Of a DNA stretch of 5,578 nucleotides, positions 1-5,578 are shown in pieces. Both the position numbers and the translations under genes were made by a program. Within the stretch, counting starts at the first letter, position 1, and every line of letters begins with the position of its first letter. Below the pieces are notes generated by a model. That model was not told where the DNA came from and did not search any database. It saw only the letters and a list, made by a program, of their open reading frames with translations. The stretch comes from Parvibaculum sp. (lineage in GTDB: Bacteria; Pseudomonadota; Alphaproteobacteria; Parvibaculales; Parvibaculaceae), in contig JAGUWA010000365.1 of the NCBI GenBank assembly GCA_020062605.1, forward strand, positions 1 to 5,578, written 5' to 3'.

Positions 1-1191
1 CAGCTCGACATCGGCGGCGCGGGCGACAAGCGGCACCGTCCAGCCCTGCAGGACCAGCGAAACAAGAACGATCACATAGGCGATGCTGAAAAGTGTCTCA
101 GCGCCTTCGACGCCGGAGAGGACAGGGATCGTGCCGAGAAAGATCGGGACGGCACCGCGCAGGCCGACCCAGGACACGAAAGCCGTCTCCTTCGGGCTGA
201 AGCGGAAGGGCGCCAGGCACAGCCAGACCGCGGCGGGGCGCGCGACGAGGATGAGAATGAGCGCGACCGCGAGCGCCGGAAAGAACAGTGGCAGAAGCGC
301 GGACGGCGTGACCAGCAGACCCATCATCAGGAACATGCATATCTGCGACAGCCAGGCGACGCCGTCCGAGAAACGAGATATCTCGCTCGTTGCGCGGTGT
401 GGATTGTTGCCGATGGTAAAGCCGACGATGTAGACCGCGAGGAACCCGCTCGCTTCCGCCACCTGCGCCAGCGCAAAGACGAGAAGCGCCAGCGCGCCTG
501 CGAGGATCGGGTAAAGGCCGGACGAAAGCTGCAGCCGGTTCACCGCCCGCAACACCAGCGCGCCGCCCGCAACGCCGAAGAGAACGCCGCCCAGCATCTG
601 CCAGAGGAAATCGAGCAGGAAGCCGGCGGCATCTTCCCAATCGGCAATGCTGTGGCTTGCGGTGGCAAGGCCGACAAGCGCGAGGGTCAGGAAGATCGCC
701 ATCGGATCGTTGATGCCGGATTCGACCTCAAGCGTCGCGGCGACGCGCGCCTTCAGGCGAAGGCCGCGCAAATGGAGGAGGAAAAAGACCGCGGCCGCGT
801 CCGTCGAGCCGACGATCGCGCCGAGCAGGAAAGCTTCCGCCCAGCCGAGCCCGAAGAGATATTTCGCTGCAAGACCGGTGATCCCCACCGTCAGAACGAC
901 GCCGACGGTGGCGAGAGCGAGGCTCGGCCCAAAGGCACGGTTCAGCGCGTCGCGATGCGTGCGCAGGCCGCCGTCGAAAAGGATAAGCGCCAGTGCGAAG
1001 GAGCCGACCAGATAGGCAACGGCGAAATCGTCGAAGACGATGCCGCCTGGACCGTCCTCGCCCGCCAGCATGCCGAAAGCGAGGAAGACAAGCAGCAACG
1101 GCGCGCCGATCCGCGAGGACAGAACACCCGCAAAAATCGAGAACGTGATCAGACCCGCTGAAACCAGAATGATCTGGTTGGCAAAATCCAT
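1..1191 (-). CDS. nhaP2: Potassium/proton antiporter, NhaP2 (CvrA) type, C-terminus cut by window edge
   Basis: An inner-membrane CPA1-family antiporter that exchanges cytoplasmic K+ (or Na+) for H+ and so helps set ion content and pH. The minus-strand frame is open for 397 codons from ATG 1191-1189 to base 1, with no stop. The protein starts MDFANQIILVSAGL and is almost entirely hydrophobic, with about 12 membrane segments. Family signatures are visible: RIGAPLLLVFLAFGMLAGEDG (split: RIGAPLL at 27-33, GMLAGEDG at 40-47), LFDGGLRT at 71-78, GSTDAAAVF at 128-136, ESGINDPMA at 157-165 with the Asn161-Asp162 ion-binding pair, and WVGLRGAVPI at 341-350. From memory these line up with E. coli NhaP2 (about 578 residues), so the missing part should be the cytoplasmic TrkA_C/CorC-like regulatory domains. 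No in-frame start lies just upstream and the Shine-Dalgarno is weak. It is divergent from the dehydrogenase operon. The family call is secure; the ion preference is inferred. Confidence 0.93.
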   Translation of the reverse strand, partial: MDFANQIILVSAGLITFSIFAGVLSSRIGAPLLLVFLAFGMLAGEDGPGGIVFDDFAVAYLVGSFALALILFDGGLRTHRDALNRAFGPSLALATVGVVLTVGITGLAAKYLFGLGWAEAFLLGAIVGSTDAAAVFFLLHLRGLRLKARVAATLEVESGINDPMAIFLTLALVGLATASHSIADWEDAAGFLLDFLWQMLGGVLFGVAGGALVLRAVNRLQLSSGLYPILAGALALLVFALAQVAEASGFLAVYIVGFTIGNNPHRATSEISRFSDGVAWLSQICMFLMMGLLVTPSALLPLFFPALAVALILILVARPAAVWLCLAPFRFSPKETAFVSWVGLRGAVPIFLGTIPVLSGVEGAETLFSIAYVIVLVSLVLQGWTVPLVARAADVEL

Positions 1192-1374
1192 GCGACGACA
1201 CCAATGCTCATGCGGGTCCCGCCGACTGCAGGGCCGAGTGCATGGGCATTGCGGCCAATCGGAACAGAAATCCCTCGAATCGCGAAAAAGCGCTGCGGAC
1301 GAGTGTACCCCAAGGAGCAGGGGATTGCCCGCGCCAGCTGCGGTTCCGCTGTTCGCAGATACGCAGGCGACGCT

Positions 1375-1385
1375 GACAAATTGTC
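1375..1385. promoter_or_regulatory. Inverted repeat GACAA-A-TTGTC, possible operator
   Basis: Two 5-base arms, GACAA and TTGTC, flank one central base. The repeat ends one base before the candidate -35 element at 1387, a typical position for a regulator site. TetR-type regulators often control acyl-CoA dehydrogenase genes, but no regulator gene is present in the window and arms this short can arise by chance. The function is inferred only. Confidence 0.25.
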
Positions 1386-1386
1386 T

Positions 1387-1415
1387 GTGACGGCGCGCGA
1401 CATTGCCCCTATTCT
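1387..1415 (+). promoter_or_regulatory. Candidate sigma-70-type promoter for the dehydrogenase operon
   Basis: GTGACG at 1387-1392 matches four of six bases of the -35 consensus TTGACA. TATTCT at 1410-1415 matches four of six bases of the -10 consensus TATAAT. The spacer is exactly 17 bases. Transcription would start near 1422, leaving a leader of about 42 bases before ATG 1464. The match is moderate, and a chance hit is possible in a 266-base gap. Confidence 0.35.
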
Positions 1416-1451
1416 CAGGGGAAACAGGCAGCATCGCCGAAAACAATAAAT

Positions 1452-1456
1452 GGAGG
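1452..1456 (+). promoter_or_regulatory. Ribosome binding site GGAGG that decides the first dehydrogenase start
   Basis: GGAGG ends 7 bases before ATG 1464 but only 1 base before the in-frame upstream ATG at 1458. The spacing therefore favours 1464. The 1464 start also makes the N-terminus align without a gap to the downstream paralog, which begins MNLDLTPADAAFRDEVR. Confidence 0.75.
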
Positions 1457-1463
1457 AATGGGG

Positions 1464-2675
1464 ATGGATCTCGCCATGCGGCCCGAGGATGTCGCGTTTC
1501 GCGACGAAGTGCGGGCTTTTCTCAAGGAAAACCTGACGGACGACCTGAAGGCCCATGCGCGGCTGACGCCGGGTATTCTGGCCGACCAGGACCTGCGCGT
1601 CGAATGGCTGAAACGGCTCCACAAGCGTGGATGGGCCGCACCGAGCTGGCCGAAGCAGTATGGCGGGGCCGGTTGGAACGTGATGCAGCGTTTCATCTGG
1701 GCGTCCGAATGCGCTGCCGCCGGCGCGCCCGTGAGCTCCAACATGGGCCTCAGCATGGTAGGCCCGACGCTGATGGGACATGGCACGGACGAGCAGAAGG
1801 CCCATTACCTGCCGCGCATCCTCGACGGGACCGACTGGTGGTGCCAGGGCTATTCGGAGCCCGGGTCGGGGTCAGACCTTGCAAGCCTGCAATGCCGCGC
1901 GACATCCGACGGCGACGATTACATCATCAACGGCACCAAGCTCTGGACGACGGGCGCGCATCAGTCGAACAAGATGTTCTGCCTCGTGCGTACCGATCCC
2001 AATGCCGCGAAGAAGCAGGAAGGCATTTCGTTCATCCTGATCGACGAATTCCCCGCCGAGGGCATCAAGATCGATCCGATCATCACGCTTGCGGGCGATC
2101 ACGAGGTGAACCAGGTCTTCTTCGACGACGTGCGCGTGCCGAAGAAGAACCGCGTCGGCGCCGAAAACAATGGCTGGACGGTTGCCAAGTACCTGCTCGA
2201 ATTCGAGCGCGGCGGCGCGGCGCATGGCGCGAACCTGCGCAATGCGCTGAACAAACTGCGTGTGGTGGCAAGCACCGAACACAGCAGCGACGGCTCGAAG
2301 CTGATCGACGATCCGGCTTTCCGGCGCAAGCTCGACGAAACCGATGTGGAAGTGACGGCGGTGGAATTCACCGAGCACCGCATCATGTCGCAGCTCTCCA
2401 ACGGACAGAACCCGGGCGCGGCCGCCTCGATCATCAAGCTCCGGGGCGCGGACACCAATCAGAAGATCACCGAACTGGCCGTGGAGGCGATTGCCTATTA
2501 CGCGCAGCCGGACCTGATGGAAGCCCGAACCTGGGGCGCAAACGTGCCGCCGGTCGGGCCGGACCACACGCTGATGGTCGTGCCGAAATTTCTCAATGCG
2601 CGCGCGCAGACGATTTTCGGCGGATCGAACGAGGTTCAGCGCAACATCATGGCGAAGGCCGTGCTGGGGCTCTGA
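1464..2675 (+). CDS. Acyl-CoA dehydrogenase, first of a tandem pair
   Basis: An FAD-dependent cytoplasmic flavoenzyme, 403 residues (usual 380-400), that introduces the alpha-beta double bond into an acyl-CoA and passes electrons to ETF. Domains run in the standard order: N-terminal helical domain (1-120, FRDEVRAFL at 12-20), middle beta domain (about 125-235, with WCQGYSEPGSGSDLAS at 126-141 and NGTKLWTT at 156-163, the flavin/substrate loops), and C-terminal helical domain (about 240-400). The C-terminal motif is IFGGSNEVQRNIMA (384-397): Gly386 occupies the place of the catalytic Glu of the YEGT motif in medium-chain enzymes. Glu248 in EFERGG matches the alternative catalytic Glu of isovaleryl-CoA dehydrogenase and FadE29-like enzymes, so activity is likely retained (inference). 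By memory it resembles the pimeloyl-CoA dehydrogenase large subunit group. It is followed after 41 bases by a paralog, probably co-transcribed. The substrate is unknown. Confidence 0.95.
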   Translation: MDLAMRPEDVAFRDEVRAFLKENLTDDLKAHARLTPGILADQDLRVEWLKRLHKRGWAAPSWPKQYGGAGWNVMQRFIWASECAAAGAPVSSNMGLSMVGPTLMGHGTDEQKAHYLPRILDGTDWWCQGYSEPGSGSDLASLQCRATSDGDDYIINGTKLWTTGAHQSNKMFCLVRTDPNAAKKQEGISFILIDEFPAEGIKIDPIITLAGDHEVNQVFFDDVRVPKKNRVGAENNGWTVAKYLLEFERGGAAHGANLRNALNKLRVVASTEHSSDGSKLIDDPAFRRKLDETDVEVTAVEFTEHRIMSQLSNGQNPGAAASIIKLRGADTNQKITELAVEAIAYYAQPDLMEARTWGANVPPVGPDHTLMVVPKFLNARAQTIFGGSNEVQRNIMAKAVLGL

Positions 2676-2716
2676 GCCTCAGCCTCCGGCCACCGCTTCC
2701 GGGCAGAAAAAGCAAC

Positions 2717-3919
2717 ATGAACCTCGACCTGACGCCGGCGGACGCCGCTTTCCGCGACGAAGTGCGCGCCTTTCTCGACGAGAACCTGACGCCGGAACTG
2801 GCGCAGGCGGGCAAGCTCACGACATCGGTCTTCACCGACAAGGAGTGGAATCTCGCCTGGCAGAAAGTGCTCTACAAGAAAGGCTGGGTCGCGCCGAACT
2901 GGCCGGTCGAATATGGCGGGACGGGCTGGACCGAGATGCAGAAGTATATCTGGGCGTCCGAATGCACACGCTATGGCACGCCGAACCTCTCGCCCATGGG
3001 GCTTCGCATGTGCGGGCCCATGCTGATGAAGTTCGGCACGAAGGAACAGAAGGATTACTACCTGCCGCGCATGCTGGCGGGCGAAGACTACTGGTGCCAG
3101 GGCTATTCGGAGCCGGGCGCGGGATCGGACCTCGCCTCGCTGCAGCTGAAGGCGGTGAGCGACGGCGACGATTATGTGCTGAACGGCATCAAGATCTGGA
3201 CCACGCATGCGCATTTCGCGAACATGATGTTCTGCCTTGTGCGCACGGATGCGAGCGGCAAGCCGCAGCAGGGCATCACGTTCCTTCTCCTCGACATGAC
3301 GACGCCCGGCATCACGGTCGAGCCGATCATCACGCTCGCGGGCGAGCATGAAGTGAACCAGGTTTTCTTCGACGATGTACGCGTGCCGAAGAAGAACCGC
3401 GTCGGCGAGGAAAGCGAGGGCTGGACGGTCGCGAAGTATCTTCTCGAATTCGAACGCGGCGGCGCCTTCGCGGCTTCGCTCGAAGTCGGCATCGAAAAGA
3501 TCAGGGAGGTTGCGGCGAGCGAGCGGTCCGGCGACGGGAAGCGCCTCATCGACGACGCGACATTCGCACGCAAGATCGCCGAGGCCGCCATCGAGGTGAA
3601 GGCAATGGAGATGACGGAGCACCGCGTGATGGCGGAGCTTGCAGGCGGCAAGAATCCCGGCCCTGCCTCCTCCATGCTCAAGACGCGCGGCACGGAAATG
3701 CGCCAGCGCCTCGACGAAATCGCCATCGAGACCATCGCCTTTTATGCAGGCGTGGATCAGCACGAGGCGCGGCTGCCGGGATCGAATGTTGAACCCGTGG
3801 GCCCGGCGGAGGGCATGGTCTTCATGCCGACCTATCTCAACAACCGGGCGGCGTCCATCTATGGCGGCTCGAACGAGGTTCAGCGCGGCATCATGGCGAA
3901 GCTGGTGCTGGGGCTTTAG
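2717..3919 (+). CDS. Acyl-CoA dehydrogenase, second of a tandem pair
   Basis: A 400-residue paralog of the preceding gene, about 60% identical over its full length by hand alignment with three single-residue gaps. It keeps the same fold and landmarks: FRDEVRAFL at 12-20, WCQGYSEPGAGSDLAS at 126-141, NGIKIWTT at 156-163, and an almost unchanged block from PIITLAG (about 203) to EFERGGA (244-250). Glu246 is the probable catalytic base (isovaleryl-CoA-dehydrogenase-like position), because the C-terminal motif IYGGSNEVQR (381-390) has Gly383 where YEGT enzymes have Glu. Differences cluster around residues 25-50, 86-92, 164-170 and 178-202, where acyl-chain preference could diverge. The start ATG 2717 is supported by alignment to the paralog; its Shine-Dalgarno is poor (AGAAAAAG-like), so translation may rely on the upstream gene. 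It may form homotetramers or a mixed complex with its neighbour. Its stop overlaps the stop of the convergent hydratase gene. Confidence 0.95.
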   Translation: MNLDLTPADAAFRDEVRAFLDENLTPELAQAGKLTTSVFTDKEWNLAWQKVLYKKGWVAPNWPVEYGGTGWTEMQKYIWASECTRYGTPNLSPMGLRMCGPMLMKFGTKEQKDYYLPRMLAGEDYWCQGYSEPGAGSDLASLQLKAVSDGDDYVLNGIKIWTTHAHFANMMFCLVRTDASGKPQQGITFLLLDMTTPGITVEPIITLAGEHEVNQVFFDDVRVPKKNRVGEESEGWTVAKYLLEFERGGAFAASLEVGIEKIREVAASERSGDGKRLIDDATFARKIAEAAIEVKAMEMTEHRVMAELAGGKNPGPASSMLKTRGTEMRQRLDEIAIETIAFYAGVDQHEARLPGSNVEPVGPAEGMVFMPTYLNNRAASIYGGSNEVQRGIMAKLVLGL

Positions 3920-4356
3920 GTCTTCCGCGCGATCAGCAGCGTCGTCGTCTGGGTAAAGATCGTTTCGTCGTTCTGGTTCATCAGGATGTGGCGGTTCTTC
4001 ACGACGCCCCGGTCGGGCTTCGAGGAGGATGGCTTCGTCTCGATGCATTCGATGACGAGGCGGAGGATGTCGCCGAGTTTGGCCGCCTTCAGGAAACGCA
4101 CCTCATCATAACCGAGCGCGCCGATCACCGCCGTCTCCTCGGGCAGGCGCGATGCGAGCCAGAGCACGACCGCCTGCACATGCGTGCCGCAGGCCGTCAA
4201 CGTGCCGTAGATGGATTTCGCGGCGGCGGCTTCATCGATGTGGAAGGGCTGCGGGTCCCACTTCGTCGCGAAGGAGACGATTTCGTCCTTCGTCATCTCA
4301 TAGCGCGCGGGAATGTCGTGGCGCTCGCCCACAACAAAATCGTCGAAGTAACGCAT
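3916..4356 (-). CDS. MaoC-like hot-dog dehydratase/hydratase
   Basis: A 146-residue single hot-dog domain protein of the MaoC/R-specific enoyl-CoA hydratase family, which typically adds water to trans-2-enoyl-CoA to give the (R)-3-hydroxyacyl-CoA, or the reverse. It begins MRYFDDFVVGERHD. The active-site segment is FATKWDPQPFHID (29-41): Asp34 and His39 have the same spacing as Asp31/His36 of Aeromonas PhaJ, with Gln36 replacing the usual Asn, a variant common in alphaproteobacterial MaoC-like proteins. TACGTHVQAV (54-63) is the conserved glycine turn and central helix, and the C-terminal strand has NRHILMNQNDETIF (121-134). ATG 4356 is chosen because GGAGG lies 6 bases upstream; an extended frame back to 4434 would read through the palindrome and has no such site. 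It is convergent with, and overlaps by 4 bases, the second dehydrogenase gene. A terminator separates it from the thiolase upstream. The substrate is not determinable. Confidence 0.9.
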   Translation of the reverse strand: MRYFDDFVVGERHDIPARYEMTKDEIVSFATKWDPQPFHIDEAAAAKSIYGTLTACGTHVQAVVLWLASRLPEETAVIGALGYDEVRFLKAAKLGDILRLVIECIETKPSSSKPDRGVVKNRHILMNQNDETIFTQTTTLLIARKT

Positions 4357-4362
4357 GTGGTT

Positions 4363-4367
4363 CCTCC
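4363..4367 (-). promoter_or_regulatory. Ribosome binding site of the MaoC-like gene
   Basis: On the minus strand GGGAGGAA precedes ATG 4356, with the GGAGG core 6 bases from the start codon. This is the best Shine-Dalgarno in the window, and it fixes the start at MRYFDD rather than at the longer open frame upstream. Confidence 0.8.
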
Positions 4368-4377
4368 CGTTTTCTTC

Positions 4378-4406
4378 AGCATACATGCCGTGAAGAGCGG
4401 CGCGAA
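4378..4406 (-). promoter_or_regulatory. Weak candidate promoter for the MaoC-like gene
   Basis: On the minus strand TTCGCG (4406-4401) is followed after 17 bases by TATGCT (4383-4378), which matches four of six bases of the -10 consensus; the -35 element matches only three. It would start transcription about 15 bases before the start codon. A separate promoter is expected because an intrinsic terminator lies between this gene and the thiolase. Confidence 0.25.
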
Positions 4407-4415
4407 GAAAGCAAG

Positions 4416-4449
4416 ACGTGGATGGCCCGGACAAGCCGGGCCATGACGT
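4416..4449. repeat. Palindromic intergenic element with 9-bp perfect stem
   Basis: ATGGCCCGG (4422-4430) and CCGGGCCAT (4436-4444) are perfect inverted copies around the loop ACAAG. ACGT tetramers (4416-4419 and 4446-4449) lie on both sides, two bases and one base away from the stem, so the symmetry extends to 34 bases with a small asymmetry. From memory, very similar GGATGGCC...GGCCATGACG hairpins are scattered in many copies between genes of Bradyrhizobium-like and related alphaproteobacteria, in the manner of REP elements; I cannot count copies here. There is no T-run on either side, so it is unlikely to be a terminator by itself. Confidence 0.65.
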
Positions 4450-4464
4450 TTAGCGGTGGAAAGG

Positions 4465-4495
4465 AAAAAGGCCCGTGAATTGCTCCACGGGCCTT
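4465..4495 (-). terminator. Rho-independent terminator of the thiolase gene
   Basis: AAGGCCCGTG and CACGGGCCTT (4468-4477 and 4486-4495) form a perfect 10-bp stem with an 8-base loop. On the minus strand the stem runs directly into a T-run (the A-run at 4465-4469), and it begins 20 bases after the thiolase stop. On the plus strand the stem is followed by CAATTTT, a poorer tract, so termination is mainly minus-strand. Confidence 0.88.
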
Positions 4496-4515
4496 CAATT
4501 TTCAGACGCTTCGAA

Positions 4516-5578
4516 TTACGCGAATTCGAAGAGACCGGCAGCGCCCATGCCGCCACCGATGCACATGGTGACCACGCCGTACTTCACATTCTGGCCGGCC
4601 TGCTTGCGGCGGCGGCCTTCGAGCAGGATGTGGCCGGTGCAGCGCGCGCCGGTCATGCCGAAGGGGTGACCGATGGCAATGGAGCCGCCATTGACGTTGT
4701 ACTTCTCCGGATCAATGCCGAGGCGGTCGCGGCTGTAGAGGCACTGGCTCGCGAAAGCTTCATTGAGCTCCCAGAGGTCGATGTCGTCGATCTTCAGGCC
4801 GTGACGGTCGAGGAGGCGCGGGATCGCGAAGACCGGGCCGATGCCCATTTCGTCGGGCTCGCAGCCCGCGACCGCGAAGCCGCGGAAGACACCGAGAATG
4901 TCGGAGCCGTTCTTTTCGGCTTCCTTGCGCTCCATCAGCACGACGGCGGCGGCGCCGTCGGAAAGCTGCGAGGCGTTACCAGCGGTGACGTATTTGCCTT
5001 CCTTCACCTTCTGGCCGTTCTTGAAGACGGGCTTCAGACCCTGAAGCGACTCGAGCGTCGTTTCCGGGCGGTTGCACTCGTCCTTCTCGACGACATAGTC
5101 GACCAGCGATTCCTCGCCCGTCTCCTTGTTCACGACCTTCATCTTGGTCTTCATCGGGACGATCTCGTCCTTGAAGATGCCATTCTGCTGCGCGGCGGCA
5201 ATGCGCTGCTGGCTGCGGAGCGCGTATTCGTCCTGGTACTCGCGGGAGACGCCATAGCGCTCTGCCACGATTTCGGCGGTCTCGATCATCGCCATCCAGA
5301 GCTCGGGCTTTTCCTGCATGAGCTTCTCTTCGGTCAGGCGATTGATGTTCTGGCCACCCATCTGAACAAGCGAGATCGACTCAACGCCTGCACCGATGGC
5401 GCAGGGAACGCCTTCGTTGACGATGCGGCCGGCGGCCATGGCGATCGTCTGGAGGCCCGAGGAGCAGAAGCGGTTGACCGTGGTGCCGGACGTCGTGACC
5501 GGGCAGCCCGCCCAGATCGCCGCGAGGCGGCCGACATTCATGCCGGTCGCGCCTTCGGGGGCGCCGCAGCCCATGAGC
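4516..5578 (-). CDS. Thiolase (acetyl-CoA C-acyltransferase family), N-terminus cut by window edge
   Basis: Catalyses CoA-dependent cleavage of 3-oxoacyl-CoA, or the reverse condensation of two acyl-CoAs. The frame is open from the right edge to the stop at 4518-4516, giving 352 residues counted from the first visible Met (5574), which is probably internal: the family is about 390 long and roughly 50 residues are missing. All catalytic residues are present, numbered from that Met: nucleophile Cys37 in NRFCSSGLQ, His303 in GGSIAIGHPFGMTGAR (297-311, the thiolase signature), Cys338 in CIGGGMGAAG, and Asn271 in LNEAFASQ. The segment AEIVAERYGVSREYQDEYALRS (split: AEIVAERYGVS at 100-110, REYQDEYALRS at 111-121) is typical of FadA/FadI-like degradative thiolases, so beta-oxidation is more likely than polyhydroxybutyrate synthesis, though PhaA-like use is not excluded. 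A strong terminator follows the stop. It shares strand with the MaoC-like gene. Confidence 0.94.
   Translation of the reverse strand, partial: LMGCGAPEGATGMNVGRLAAIWAGCPVTTSGTTVNRFCSSGLQTIAMAAGRIVNEGVPCAIGAGVESISLVQMGGQNINRLTEEKLMQEKPELWMAMIETAEIVAERYGVSREYQDEYALRSQQRIAAAQQNGIFKDEIVPMKTKMKVVNKETGEESLVDYVVEKDECNRPETTLESLQGLKPVFKNGQKVKEGKYVTAGNASQLSDGAAAVVLMERKEAEKNGSDILGVFRGFAVAGCEPDEMGIGPVFAIPRLLDRHGLKIDDIDLWELNEAFASQCLYSRDRLGIDPEKYNVNGGSIAIGHPFGMTGARCTGHILLEGRRRKQAGQNVKYGVVTMCIGGGMGAAGLFEFA

Larger units (their letters stand above)
1192..1457. other. Divergent intergenic region between antiporter and dehydrogenase operon
   Basis: A 266-base gap separates the two divergent start codons, so promoters for both sides should lie here. 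It has stretches richer in A/T than the genes (for example around 1376-1384 and 1422-1450). The open frames that cross it have no Shine-Dalgarno and give arginine-rich proteins resembling no family I know. I found a weak plus-strand promoter candidate and an 11-base inverted repeat, listed separately. I found no convincing promoter on the minus strand for the antiporter. No RNA gene or riboswitch-like fold was recognised. Confidence 0.6.

Noticed and set aside
397..1161. A 254-codon plus-strand frame over the antiporter
   Set aside because: It is highly charged, low-complexity shadow translation. The opposite strand carries clear antiporter motifs along the same bases.
1406..1421. A small hairpin CCCCT/AGGGG as terminator or leader structure
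   Set aside because: It has only a 5-bp stem, overlaps the candidate -10 element, has no T-run, and would lie upstream of the predicted transcription start.
1204..1449. A possible small 81-residue gene in the divergent gap
   Set aside because: There is no Shine-Dalgarno before it, its composition is arginine-rich, I recognise no family, and it occupies the region expected to hold promoters and ends at the ribosome binding site of the next gene.
1403..3919. An 838-codon open frame that could look like a fused double-domain dehydrogenase
   Set aside because: Its first 438 residues are the first dehydrogenase read out of frame (arginine-rich, no domain). Only the part from ATG 2717 is genuine, and the first dehydrogenase is complete in its own frame.
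2636..4048. A 470-codon minus-strand open frame opposite the second dehydrogenase
   Set aside because: It is an antisense shadow typical of GC-rich genes. It is full of Arg, His and Asp without any recognisable motif, and it overlaps two well-supported genes.
4357..4434. An N-terminal extension of the MaoC-like protein to 172 residues
   Set aside because: The extension runs into the palindromic element, lacks homology to the family N-terminus and has no ribosome binding site, whereas ATG 4356 has an excellent one.
5334..5537. A 67-codon minus-strand frame inside the thiolase
   Set aside because: It is an arginine/serine-rich out-of-frame reading of the catalytic-cysteine region of the thiolase.

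Overview
The window looks like ordinary chromosome from a GC-rich alphaproteobacterium, probably in or near the Hyphomicrobiales. Protein flavour and gene order remind me of hydrocarbon- and surfactant-degrading genera such as Parvibaculum, but that genus guess is from memory and untested. Codons are strongly G/C-ending throughout. I see no transposase, integrase, tRNA, rRNA or CRISPR repeat.

Layout, left to right. Positions 1-1191 (minus) hold most of a potassium/proton antiporter of the NhaP2 (CvrA) type; its C-terminal end lies beyond the left edge. A 266-base divergent gap (1192-1457) follows and carries a weak promoter candidate and a small inverted repeat. Two tandem plus-strand acyl-CoA dehydrogenase paralogs (1464-2675 and 2717-3919), about 60% identical by hand count, form a likely operon. 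A minus-strand MaoC-like hot-dog hydratase (3916-4356) meets them tail to tail, and the two stop codons overlap. A 159-base gap (4357-4515) contains the hydratase's ribosome binding site, a 9-bp palindromic element and a strong intrinsic terminator. The terminator ends a minus-strand thiolase (4516 to the right edge) whose N-terminus is off the window.

Taken together, the four metabolic genes supply three of the four steps of a beta-oxidation-type cycle: FAD-dependent dehydrogenation (two paralogs), a possible enoyl-CoA hydration (MaoC fold) and thiolysis. The 3-hydroxyacyl-CoA dehydrogenase is not in the window. The substrate cannot be read from sequence. The dehydrogenases resemble the pimeloyl-CoA dehydrogenase large-subunit group and mycobacterial FadE29-type enzymes more than classical straight-chain enzymes. 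Both lack the Glu of the C-terminal YEGT motif and keep a Glu at the alternative isovaleryl-CoA-dehydrogenase-like site. The antiporter is probably an unrelated neighbour.

I found no convincing evidence for a new biological system. The points most worth a second look are the paralogous dehydrogenase pair, the overlapping convergent stops, and the palindromic element upstream of the hydratase.
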